From Candidatus Brocadiaceae bacterium (GTDB lineage Bacteria > Planctomycetota > Brocadiia > SM23-32), in the NCBI GenBank assembly GCA_003551785.1, contig PUNP01000288.1, positions 1-6,961 of the forward strand: DNA of 6,961 nucleotides. Direction: 5' to 3'. Below, in pieces: positions 1 through 6,313 of the stretch (positions are counted from its first letter, which is position 1; every line of letters starts with the position of its first letter). The translations under genes and the position numbers were made by a program. A model generated the notes under the pieces. The model worked only from the letters and a program-made list of their open reading frames with translations. It made no database searches and was not told where the DNA came from.

Positions 1-78
1 AAAGATATATCGGGGCTGATGATTTATTTCGCCAGCGTCGCTTTCTTTATGTCGGACATCATTGACAAGGCCGCTTGA
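1..78 (+). CDS. C-terminal end of an unidentified gene (partial)
   Basis: Frame 1 is open from the window edge to a TGA at 76-78 and gives 25 residues ending in DIIDKAA. The stretch GLMIYFASVAFFM is hydrophobic enough to be the end of a membrane helix, followed by a short polar tail. I do not recognise the family, and 25 residues are too few to assign one. The open frame could also be chance. A downstream ATG overlaps its stop (TGATG). Confidence 0.35.
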   Translation, partial: KDISGLMIYFASVAFFMSDIIDKAA

Positions 79-314
79 TGCAGTTTTCATTCCCTTTGGG
101 GCCGTCTTGCCGGCAGGATATAAGAGACGGCCTCACTTCCTTTACAAAACGGAATAAACAAGTGGTATCGAAGATGACCTATACTGAAATAATCATCAAT
201 ATCAGCCGGATGGAACATTTTGTGAAACATATCGGCCTGCAGCCGGGTGTGACGGCTGTAAGCTGGAAAATCATTGACATAGACAGTATACTGATGCCGT
301 ATGCGGAAGCATAA
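78..314 (+). CDS. Small hypothetical ORF, doubtful
   Basis: A 78-residue frame begins at an ATG that overlaps the stop of the preceding fragment (TGATG) and has AAGG seven bases upstream as a possible ribosome binding site. The product (MQFSFPLGPSC... ending MPYAEA) matches no family I know, has no clear membrane helix or signal peptide, and has no recognisable motif. Its stop lies at the foot of the stem-loop at 314-360. The overlap and the plausible ribosome site are the only arguments for it. A chance ORF in an intergenic region is at least as likely. Confidence 0.2.
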   Translation: MQFSFPLGPSCRQDIRDGLTSFTKRNKQVVSKMTYTEIIINISRMEHFVKHIGLQPGVTAVSWKIIDIDSILMPYAEA

Positions 315-360
315 GAGCTTGTGCATTTTCAGAGGCTGCGCTCTGAAAATGAGGCGCTCT
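314..360. repeat. Perfect 11-bp inverted repeat with outer stem
   Basis: CATTTTCAGAG (324-334) and CTCTGAAAATG (341-351) are perfect reverse complements around the 6-nt loop GCTGCG. Outside them AGAGC (314-318) pairs with GCTCT (356-360) across a small internal loop, so the whole 47 nt can fold. No T-run follows on either strand, so it is not a standard intrinsic terminator. It may act as a transcript-end stabiliser, a recombination or protein site, or a remnant of a dispersed repeat. Confidence 0.7.
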
Positions 361-375
361 GCCTGCAGCAGGCAG
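359..375. repeat. Short inverted repeat, 7-bp arms
   Basis: CTGCCTG (359-365) and CAGGCAG (369-375) are perfect reverse complements around a 3-nt spacer. It sits directly beside the larger stem-loop ending at 360 and shares two bases with it, so the two structures could compete or stack. No function is evident. Confidence 0.5.
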
Positions 376-404
376 TAACGTGCAACGCCGGTATTAATGC
401 AAAT

Positions 405-439
405 AAGTCGTAAGTCGCTGGTCGCTGGTCGCTGGTCCT
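405..439. repeat. Heptanucleotide tandem repeat (5 units)
   Basis: Five 7-nt units in register follow each other: AAGTCGT, AAGTCGC, TGGTCGC, TGGTCGC, TGGTCCT. The core GTCG is kept in the first four units. The array is non-coding as far as I can see. The run ends in a near-perfect palindrome. Low-complexity heptamers like this are typical of slipped-strand or dispersed intergenic repeats. Confidence 0.75.
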
Positions 440-449
440 TCGAAGACCA
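433..449. repeat. Palindrome at end of the tandem array
   Basis: TGGTC (433-437) and GACCA (445-449) flank the self-complementary TTCGAA (439-444), with one extra C at 438. The left half is made from the last heptamer unit, so the palindrome may have arisen by an inverted copy of it. It could bind a dimeric protein, but nothing in the sequence shows this. Confidence 0.5.
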
Positions 450-525
450 AACCATACACGCTACGGACAGGAAAGTCTGGAGCGCCCGATAGCAACAAAA
501 ATTATGTTAAGCAGCCAGAATAAAT

Positions 526-530
526 AGGAA
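526..530 (+). promoter_or_regulatory. AGGAA ribosome binding site upstream of CDF gene
   Basis: AGGAA lies 13 nt before the CDF ATG at 544, which is rather far. It lies only 5 nt before another ATG at 536 that opens a three-codon frame, ATG CCC TTA TGA, whose stop at 545-547 overlaps the CDF start codons. Ribosomes may load here and reach the CDF gene directly or after terminating on the mini-ORF. Confidence 0.4.
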
Positions 531-543
531 AATATATGCCCTT

Positions 544-1446
544 ATGATGCCAGAAAAGAAACAAATAGTTCCCGGCTCCGGAAATAAACCCTTGCGTAAT
601 GTTGCATTGGCCGGACTTGTGGTTAATGTGCTGTTGAGCGGGATAAAATTGGCGGCGGGTTTTTTCGGCAACTCATACGCTCTCATAGCCGACAGCGTGC
701 ACAGCCTGTCCGATTGCGCAAGCGATCTGGCCGTTCTTTTCGGTATGAAATACTGGAGCAGGCCGGCGGATTCATCACATCCCTACGGCCATCGGCGTAT
801 TGAAACGGTCATTACGGTGGTCATTGGGCTGTTATTACTGGGGGCCGGTATCAGGATCGGTTTGGGCAGTATCGGAAGAATTGCTGAAGGAGTGGAGACC
901 CGGCCGGGCATTTTAGCCGCTGTTACCGCCTTCTTTTCCATTATACTTAAGGAAATCATGTACAGAGTGGCTCTTAAGGCGGGGAAAAAGCATGAGTCAA
1001 AGGCAATGATTGCCAACGCGCATCATCACCGCGCCGACGCCATCAGTTCGCTTCCTGTTCCGGTGGGGGTATCGGCGGCTTATTTATTCCCAACAATGGT
1101 AGGGTTTGATGCGGCAGCCGCCTTAATCGTATCGTTTTTTGTCGGGTTCGCGGGCATCAAAATACTGCTGCTGGCTTACCATGAACTCATTGATACATCT
1201 GTTTCGAAAAAAGAACGGGAGCAGCTGGGTAAAATCGCCGGTTCTGTTGAAGGAGTCAGGGGTGTACATCGTCTTCGAGCCCGCTATCACGGGGCTAAAA
1301 TTGTGTTGGACCTTCATATTACAGTTGATGGTGAAATGAAGGTCAGCGAGGGGCATGCGGTATCAGAACGGGTTAAAGACGTGATTATATCGAAGAAACC
1401 TGATGTTATGGATGTGATTGTACATCTTGAACCCTGTGAAAGGTAA
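544..1446 (+). CDS. Cation diffusion facilitator (CDF) metal efflux transporter
   Basis: An inner-membrane antiporter expected to export divalent metals such as Zn2+, Fe2+, Mn2+ or Co2+ in exchange for protons. At 300 residues it is normal for the family. Hydrophobic helices run from about 18 to 210. The metal site is visible as HxxxD in TM2 (H53, D57 in HSLSD) and HxxxD in TM5 (H161, D165 in HHRAD). The conserved loop motif HPYGHRR is at 79-85. Residues about 215-300 form the cytoplasmic ferredoxin-like dimerisation domain, with candidate metal-binding histidines H258, H271 and H294. The His/Asp make-up of TM2 differs from the Asp/Asp of E. coli FieF and suggests Zn-type selectivity, but substrate cannot be fixed from this. 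Start is ATG 544 or the adjacent ATG 547. Its stop is 5 bp from the convergent cotransporter stop. Confidence 0.95.
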   Translation: MMPEKKQIVPGSGNKPLRNVALAGLVVNVLLSGIKLAAGFFGNSYALIADSVHSLSDCASDLAVLFGMKYWSRPADSSHPYGHRRIETVITVVIGLLLLGAGIRIGLGSIGRIAEGVETRPGILAAVTAFFSIILKEIMYRVALKAGKKHESKAMIANAHHHRADAISSLPVPVGVSAAYLFPTMVGFDAAAALIVSFFVGFAGIKILLLAYHELIDTSVSKKEREQLGKIAGSVEGVRGVHRLRARYHGAKIVLDLHITVDGEMKVSEGHAVSERVKDVIISKKPDVMDVIVHLEPCER

Positions 1447-1451
1447 TAACG

Positions 1452-3710
1452 CTATTCGTCGGTCTTCTGGAGTACATTGAGGAAATCGAAATCGCGTCGG
1501 GCGAGAACAAGGACTGTCGTGGGCATGCCGGATATCTTTTGGCGCGTGCTATTATAATAGGTGGAGAAGTTTTCATCCGGCACGGCCAGACCACGAAATA
1601 TAATATCAGCATCAGCGGATGATTCGCGGAATATATCATCAAAATTACGACCCTGCGCTTCGATAACCTCGCACTCAGCGTCGATACGCATCGCTTCCAG
1701 GCGGTCATAGAGATTCTGCCGCGCCGCCTCCATTCCGCTTTCCTCTTTCACAACGAGTTTGAGGCAAAGGCGCGCATTCTGCCATAGGACGTTCGCTTTG
1801 AGCATATCGGCAAGGATCAGCATCATGCTGCCGTTGCCCTTGAGCCCGCCCCACCACACGTCGATCCTTTCCGGCGGATTATCGCGCGTGCGCTCTACGG
1901 GTGTAGTCTCATTTTCCCGGAAAATGACGACGTTACGCTGTGCTCTGTGGAATCCGGCCACCATATCACAATATTTTTGGCGGTGTTCCCGACCGGCACC
2001 CTCCGTATCGCCCAGCAGGATGGTGTTGGGGATGACCTGCCCGAGCCCGTAGGAAGCTACAAGCTGTGCGGCGCCGGTGAAAACATCCGGGGCGGAAATA
2101 AGGCGCACGAGCGCCTGAATCCCGCGTTCTGTGAGATGGTCGCGTATGGCGGATTCAAGCGATGTGCGACGCTCCGCATCGTCCAGTTCTTTGGGCAGCA
2201 CACTGGCTACGGTAATAAGCCCGCGTCCGTGCGTCATTAAATCGGCGAAGAGTATGAGGTGCCAGCGCTTCTTAGGCGCGCCGGAGAACACGAGAACATT
2301 GGGACGCCAGTTACGCAAGTCCGGCGCATCATCCAACTGCAGCAGCCCGAGGCGCAGAACCATCATCCACAGCCCGCGCCGCACATCGCCCCAGGTGCTC
2401 TTCATCTCGCGCTTCTGCAGCCAGACATAGACCACCAAAACTGTTACCATAGCTATGGCGGCGGCCACCATGTTGATCATGAACATAACGATCAGGCAGA
2501 GCAGCGCACCGAGGAATGAAAAAACCCAATGTACACGAAACGCCGGGCGGAACGAGGGGTTTCCCAGGAAACGTTCCAACCCCGCGGCCAGGTTCAGGAC
2601 CATATACGTTGTCAGGAAAAACATGGTGAGTACCGGCGCGATGGTGTTCAGGTTGGTCGTCCAGACCAGGACCAGGGCAACGGCGAGCGTGATCAAAGTC
2701 CCCCAGCGCGGAAGGTTGGCCGGGCCACTGCCTTTGCCCAGGAATCGCAGCCGGCGTGGCAACACCCCGTCCCCGGCTAGCGCCTGCAGGACCCTGGGCG
2801 CGCCGAGTATGCTGCCGATTGCACTCGAGAGAGTTGCTCCCCACACGCCAAGCAATATGGCGTTGCCCCAGCGTGCGATCTCACGCATGATCATCGGGTT
2901 CTCGATCAATGTCTCAGCATCGGCACGCATGGCGAGAATAACCGGAAGGCCCATGTAGACAATGTATCCTACCAGAATGGCGGAAAGGGTGCCAAACGGC
3001 AGTGAGCGGGACGGATTTTTCAGATCGCCCGACATGTTGATTCCCGCTTCTATCCCCGTGACCGCCGGGAAGAAAACAGCCAGAACGATCCAGAAATTCT
3101 CAGATTTCTCGGGGCTTGCTCCGAGAATCTCGATTTCAGTGGGTTCCACACTTTTGCCCAGCAGCAGTGAAATGAGCGCGAAGGCGATGGCCGCCATGAT
3201 AAAATACTGAAATCTTATCGCGACTTTGGCCGATTTGACCGCAAGCAGGGCCACTGCCAGCGTTGCAATCAGGCCGACAATGCGCGGATCAGCGTCGGGA
3301 AGAACCGAAGAAATACTTTCGGCAAAACCGATGGTGTAAAGCGGAACTGAAAATGCCAGTGCAAAATAGAGCGGTATCCCGATGGCTCCCCCTATCTCAG
3401 GGCCGAGCGAGCGGCTGATCATATAGTAGGCGCCGCCCGTGCCGACCTTGCGATCCGTGGCGATGGACGACATGGACATGCCGGTAAGGAACGTCACACT
3501 CTTACAGATGGTCACGATAATCAGCGTTCCGATAAGCCCCACGTTGCCCACAACCCACCCGAACCGCAGGAACATGATCACGCCCAGTATGGTGAGGATG
3601 GACGGGGTGAAGACGCCTTCGAAGGTGCCTAACTTATGCTTGTCGGCCGGGGAAGTCTCAGCCCGGCCATTGGTGTTTTCATCATTGCTCCTGGTCATTA
3701 AATTCTTCAT
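1452..3710 (-). CDS. SLC12-like cation-chloride cotransporter (APC superfamily)
   Basis: A 752-residue membrane carrier resembling the Na-K-Cl/K-Cl cotransporter family, often labelled amino acid permease in bacteria. Twelve helices span roughly 30-440. TM1 carries EGVFTP...GVIMFLRFGWVVG. TM3 carries GGAYYMISRSLG (92-103), whose tyrosine lines the K+ site in animal homologues. TM6 carries GIEAGINMSGDL (219-230), the Cl- binding loop. TM8 carries ATLSSAIGS (292-300) with the two serines that bind Na+ in NKCC/NCC and are missing in KCC. The long cytoplasmic tail starts near 440 and contains NWRPNVLVFSG (467-477), typical of SLC12. I infer Na+-coupled chloride transport, with or without K+. The chosen ATG at 3710 overlaps the endonuclease stop (TAATG); ATG 3698 is possible. 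The frame extends to 3752, but that part is endonuclease coding sequence. Confidence 0.9.
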   Translation of the reverse strand: MKNLMTRSNDENTNGRAETSPADKHKLGTFEGVFTPSILTILGVIMFLRFGWVVGNVGLIGTLIIVTICKSVTFLTGMSMSSIATDRKVGTGGAYYMISRSLGPEIGGAIGIPLYFALAFSVPLYTIGFAESISSVLPDADPRIVGLIATLAVALLAVKSAKVAIRFQYFIMAAIAFALISLLLGKSVEPTEIEILGASPEKSENFWIVLAVFFPAVTGIEAGINMSGDLKNPSRSLPFGTLSAILVGYIVYMGLPVILAMRADAETLIENPMIMREIARWGNAILLGVWGATLSSAIGSILGAPRVLQALAGDGVLPRRLRFLGKGSGPANLPRWGTLITLAVALVLVWTTNLNTIAPVLTMFFLTTYMVLNLAAGLERFLGNPSFRPAFRVHWVFSFLGALLCLIVMFMINMVAAAIAMVTVLVVYVWLQKREMKSTWGDVRRGLWMMVLRLGLLQLDDAPDLRNWRPNVLVFSGAPKKRWHLILFADLMTHGRGLITVASVLPKELDDAERRTSLESAIRDHLTERGIQALVRLISAPDVFTGAAQLVASYGLGQVIPNTILLGDTEGAGREHRQKYCDMVAGFHRAQRNVVIFRENETTPVERTRDNPPERIDVWWGGLKGNGSMMLILADMLKANVLWQNARLCLKLVVKEESGMEAARQNLYDRLEAMRIDAECEVIEAQGRNFDDIFRESSADADIIFRGLAVPDENFSTYYNSTRQKISGMPTTVLVLARRDFDFLNVLQKTDE

Positions 3711-4447
3711 TATTTGCCGGAACCAGAATTGAAATAAATCAGCTTCGCCCAATCAATTGCTCCGTCGGGTGTGCAATAGCCGTTAATAAATTCTTTGACG
3801 AATTTATTGACCATCTTGCCATAAGATTCCATGTAGGCTTCATTTTTTTGCCTGGCATTATGGCCTAAAGGTTCGATAATGTCCAGATAGAGGTTATCAC
3901 TTCCGGAAATGAATCCCCAAAATTTTTGACCGCAGTACTTAAAATGATCTCCTTTATCAGGCTGACTGTCTTTACCATAACAGCAGCCATTTACTGCTAT
4001 AATATGAAATTGAGAATTACTTGTTCGCAAGGTTCTTTTAGCCTTTTTGAAATCCGTACTCATTTTGGCTTTTTGGCTGCTGTTGCCCCAATTTGGTCCG
4101 GATTTTATATTAACAATATATCTTATCTTATCTTTGTCAAATTCAAGATCGATTCCTGTAATTCCAGACTTCCATCCGCCGTAAACTCTTTTATTGATAA
4201 AGATAGCTAAGCCTTCCAGCCAATCCCCGAATATTGTTTCTTCATGAGAAGAAATATGTGCTTCGACAATCTTTTTTACGACTTCGTCGGCCGTTAAAAG
4301 GTGTTTTGCTTTGAAAAGATAAGGATTTTTTCTTTTCAATATACGTGAAAGTTTCAGCGAATTCAGACTTTCTATCCGTTTTTCGTGGAAAGAGGAGATG
4401 TTTTTTTCGACATAGTCAGTTACTTCAGTCAGGTTTAGAGGTTTCAT
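3710..4447 (-). CDS. Type II restriction endonuclease, PmeII/EcoO109I-like
   Basis: A 245-residue protein that I recognise as resembling the PmeII/EcoO109I group of type II endonucleases, which cleave unmodified DNA at a short site. The characteristic block runs from HEETIFGDWLEGLAIF (68-83) through GITGIDLEF (95-103) to IVNIKSGPNWGNSS (111-124), then VNGCCYGKD (152-160) and CGQKFWGFISG (172-182). Likely catalytic residues are D100 and K115, with an acidic residue from E69/E70 or nearby, because the usual Glu two before the lysine is Asn113. The start is ATG 4447. The frame stays open to 4537, but that stretch is methyltransferase coding sequence in another frame. The gene overlaps the repaired methyltransferase by 23 bp and the cotransporter by 1 bp. 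It looks AT-richer than the transporters, which suggests acquisition by transfer. Recognition sequence unknown. Confidence 0.85.
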   Translation of the reverse strand: MKPLNLTEVTDYVEKNISSFHEKRIESLNSLKLSRILKRKNPYLFKAKHLLTADEVVKKIVEAHISSHEETIFGDWLEGLAIFINKRVYGGWKSGITGIDLEFDKDKIRYIVNIKSGPNWGNSSQKAKMSTDFKKAKRTLRTSNSQFHIIAVNGCCYGKDSQPDKGDHFKYCGQKFWGFISGSDNLYLDIIEPLGHNARQKNEAYMESYGKMVNKFVKEFINGYCTPDGAIDWAKLIYFNSGSGK

Positions 4448-5284
4448 ATTCAGACTCTCTTTCAAACAGGGATAATTGGACTTCATCAACACTTTCTTTG
4501 ACCGCCTGATAATATTCGGGAACGATATCGATCCCAATGGAATTTCTTTTCATCCTTTGTGCAACAATATTCGTCGTCCCGAACCCATAAAAGGGTCTAA
4601 AACGACGTCATATTCTTGTGTAAAAAGATTGATGAACCACTCCGGTAAGCTTTCAGGAAAAACAGCACTATGATTTTTATTGTTACATTCCGTAGCTAGA
4701 TGCAGTACGTTGGTCGGGTAAGCTTTCTTACGCCCTTTCCAATTAGAAATGTTTTTGCCGAATCCACTTCCGACACTGGATTCGTCACGGGTTTTATCCG
4801 TATCGCTGAGGTTTTTCAGCCTTTTATGGGCCCAATCCCCCATAGGTACCATGACTTCTTCCTGATACATTTTAAATTTCTTTTGTTTGTTGAACTGAAG
4901 AAGCCTTTCCCACGAGTCTCTGAATCTATTGGGCCACTTGCCCGGGTAGCAATTTTTCTTATGCCATATGAATTCTTCCGTCCATAACCATCCCTGCTTT
5001 CTCATGGCAAGAAAGAGTTCGATGACATAGGTGCTTCTTTCGCCGTTAACCACCTTTTCTTTGATATTCAAAATAAAAGTACCGGAAGGTTTCAGCACTC
5101 TGAGCAGTTGTTCCGATATGGGCAGGAACCAATCCACGTAATCATCAGGGTGAATGCCGCCATAGGTTTTTCGGCGCTGATCGGCATAGGGAGGTGAAGT
5201 GACAATGAGATCGACGTGATCAGATGGAATTTCTTTCAGGACATCTTCAGCGTCACCTAAATATAAGTCCGTTCGTATTTCCAT
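4425..5284 (-). CDS. Type II DNA methyltransferase (beta class), frameshifted as given
   Basis: AdoMet-dependent amino-methyltransferase (N4-cytosine or N6-adenine) that would protect the partner endonuclease's sites. The order of motifs is catalytic TSPPY first (29-33) and AdoMet motif DPFMGSG last (230-236), which marks the beta class. The frame as given ends at 4550 after GSGRRILLHKG, 244 residues from ATG 5284. In the other frame, from 4577 downwards, it continues as TTNIVAQRMKRNSIGIDIVP and so on to TGA 4425-4427. That is the expected C-terminus, and it completes the DPFMGSGTT motif. One base is therefore missing near 4577-4580 (GGGA on the minus strand); with it the protein is about 286 residues. 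A TTG at 5299 could start five codons earlier, but no clear ribosome site supports either start. The repaired stop overlaps the endonuclease start by 23 bp. Confidence 0.85.
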
Positions 5285-5390
5285 GTTGATATTAAGCAAA
5301 AAATAGGATTAAGTAATTGACTAAAACCGCTACGTAATTTCCATGCCGTGCCGCTGGGGAATGTACTGCGTGTTTGAAGTGTCACTCATG

Positions 5391-5419
5391 ATTTTATCCG
5401 TATCCCGGCAGAGAGTCAA
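5391..5419 (-). promoter_or_regulatory. Sigma70-like promoter of the R-M operon
   Basis: On the minus strand TTGACT (5414-5419) and TAAAAT (5391-5396) are separated by exactly 17 nt, a good match to the -35 and -10 consensus. Transcription would start near 5384 and leave a leader of about 100 nt before the methyltransferase ATG at 5284. The same -10 region lies just before an ATG at 5389 that opens a 19-codon frame, so the segment could instead be the start of a lost gene. Confidence 0.5.
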
Positions 5420-5526
5420 GATAAAACCGGAGAAGGCTTTTCAATCCTGGCCGCAAAAAATATCCACCTATCCCGCATTCCCGTCGTTCTCTGCGTCTCC
5501 TGCGGTTCCAAACCGTTTTGCCGTTG

Positions 5527-5548
5527 CCCAAAACCCAAAACCAAAACC
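5527..5548. repeat. Short CCCAAAA tandem repeat
   Basis: CCCAAAA (5527-5533), CCCAAAA (5534-5540) and CCAAAA (5541-5546) follow one another just downstream of the ktrA-like stop (minus strand). The period is 7, 7, 6 nt, the same unit length as the array at 405-439, but the sequence differs. It is probably slippage-prone non-coding DNA. Confidence 0.6.
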
Positions 5549-5556
5549 GGTAATGC

Positions 5557-6243
5557 TTACAAGCTGGGAAAAACTGTAATGTCTTCTTCACGCCCCAGCA
5601 CTAACAGGTGGTCGCCCTTTTCAAAACTCTCGTCCGGGGCGATATTCAGGATGAGTGCCGTGTCCTTATCAAACTCTTTGGTTTCGGTGTTGCCCGGACG
5701 TCGGATACCCACAACCGTAACATTGTATCGGTTGCGTACATCGAGTTCTTTCAGCGACTTTCCGATAAATATCTTCGGAACGGCTATTTCGGCTACGTTG
5801 ATATCGCCGCCCATCGGAATGATTTCTTTCAGTTCCGGCTGCGACAGCCGGAATGCCGCTCGTTCGGCCATGGCCTCTTCCGGATTGATGACCTCATGAG
5901 CGCCCACCTGATGCAGTATCCTTTCCTGCAGCGGATTACCGGCACGGGCCAGGATGCGCTTCACGCCGAGCTTGCTCAAAAGGGCCGTCGTCAGTATGCC
6001 ATCTTCTACATGCTGATTCCCTATGGCACATATCGCTATATCCATCCGGTCAATGCCGGCCTCTCGGAGCGCGGATTCATCAGTCGTATCGAGTATCAGG
6101 GACTGGTCCACCTGATCTTTGATACTCTCGACCAGCATATGCACCCTGTCGACGGCCAGGACGGACACGCCGCGCTGAGTGAGCGTAAGAGCTGCTTTTT
6201 TGCCGAAAATCCCTAAACCTATCACGGCAGCAGTTTTTTTCAT
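5557..6243 (-). CDS. ktrA: KtrA/TrkA-type potassium uptake regulatory subunit (RCK)
   Basis: A cytoplasmic nucleotide-binding ring subunit that gates a KtrB/TrkH K+ channel. At 228 residues it has the single-RCK length of KtrA rather than the doubled TrkA. The N-terminal Rossmann fold (RCK_N) shows VIGLGIFG (7-14, GxGxxG) and the acidic end of beta-2 at D32. The core continues through ILARAGNPLQERIL (97-110) and GAHEVINPEEAMAERAA (114-130). A C-terminal RCK_C lobe spans about 140-228 and contains GKSLKELDVR and GDHLLVLG. The start is ATG 6243, preceded by GGAGG. The frame runs up to 6348, but that part would read through the ribosome site and the repeat element. The gene lies downstream of the ktrB-like gene on the same strand, separated by an unusual 308-bp gap. 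Confidence 0.92.
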   Translation of the reverse strand: MKKTAAVIGLGIFGKKAALTLTQRGVSVLAVDRVHMLVESIKDQVDQSLILDTTDESALREAGIDRMDIAICAIGNQHVEDGILTTALLSKLGVKRILARAGNPLQERILHQVGAHEVINPEEAMAERAAFRLSQPELKEIIPMGGDINVAEIAVPKIFIGKSLKELDVRNRYNVTVVGIRRPGNTETKEFDKDTALILNIAPDESFEKGDHLLVLGREEDITVFPSL

Positions 6244-6253
6244 GATTTTAAAA

Positions 6254-6258
6254 CCTCC
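6254..6258 (-). promoter_or_regulatory. GGAGG ribosome binding site of ktrA-like gene
   Basis: A full GGAGG on the minus strand lies 10 nt before ATG 6243. It decides this start over upstream in-frame alternatives, because the conserved Rossmann strand begins immediately after it (MKKTAAVIGLG). Confidence 0.75.
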
Positions 6259-6313
6259 ATAGGCGTTATCTTGTATGATTACTAAACCGAACTCAATATT
6301 AACCTGCATTTCA

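Larger units (their letters stand above)
376..543. other. Leader region of the CDF gene, no promoter recognised
   Basis: Apart from the heptamer array and palindrome, this stretch holds two weak hairpins: GGAC/GTCT around 463-477 and AACA/TGTT around 493-508. It also holds an AT-rich run before the CDF gene. I find no convincing -35/-10 pair and no riboswitch class that I can match, although a metal-efflux gene is a likely place for metal-responsive control. Confidence 0.4.
5285..5556. other. Intergenic region between ktrA-like gene and R-M operon
   Basis: This 272-bp gap holds the predicted R-M promoter, a short 19-codon frame on the minus strand (5330-5389), a weak hairpin CGGTT/AACCG near 5503-5517, and a C/A-rich tandem repeat next to the ktrA-like stop. 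I see no convincing intrinsic terminator for the ktrA-like gene and no controller (C) protein gene, although C genes often accompany type II R-M systems. Confidence 0.45.

Noticed and set aside
87..455. 122-codon open frame on the minus strand.
   Set aside because: It runs through the stem-loops and the heptamer array, resembles no family, and has no good ribosome site.
460..515. Sequence resembling fragments of RNase P RNA (AGGAAAGTC) or of the NiCo riboswitch (GGACAG, GCAGCC) before the metal transporter.
   Set aside because: Only short scattered matches; the long-range stems and order of conserved elements needed for either RNA are not there.
2329..2958. Long open frames inside the cotransporter gene (171 codons on minus, 167 codons on plus).
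   Set aside because: They are shadows of the clearly recognisable SLC12-like coding frame and have Arg/Pro-rich non-protein-like composition.
3710..3752. Fourteen extra N-terminal residues for the cotransporter.
   Set aside because: They are encoded by the endonuclease's last codons in another frame; ATG 3710 overlapping the stop is simpler.
4448..4537. Thirty extra N-terminal residues for the endonuclease.
   Set aside because: This stretch encodes the conserved methyltransferase C-terminus once the frameshift is repaired.
5608..6216. 202-codon open frame on the plus strand.
   Set aside because: Antisense shadow of the KtrA-like gene, whose RCK motifs are unambiguous.
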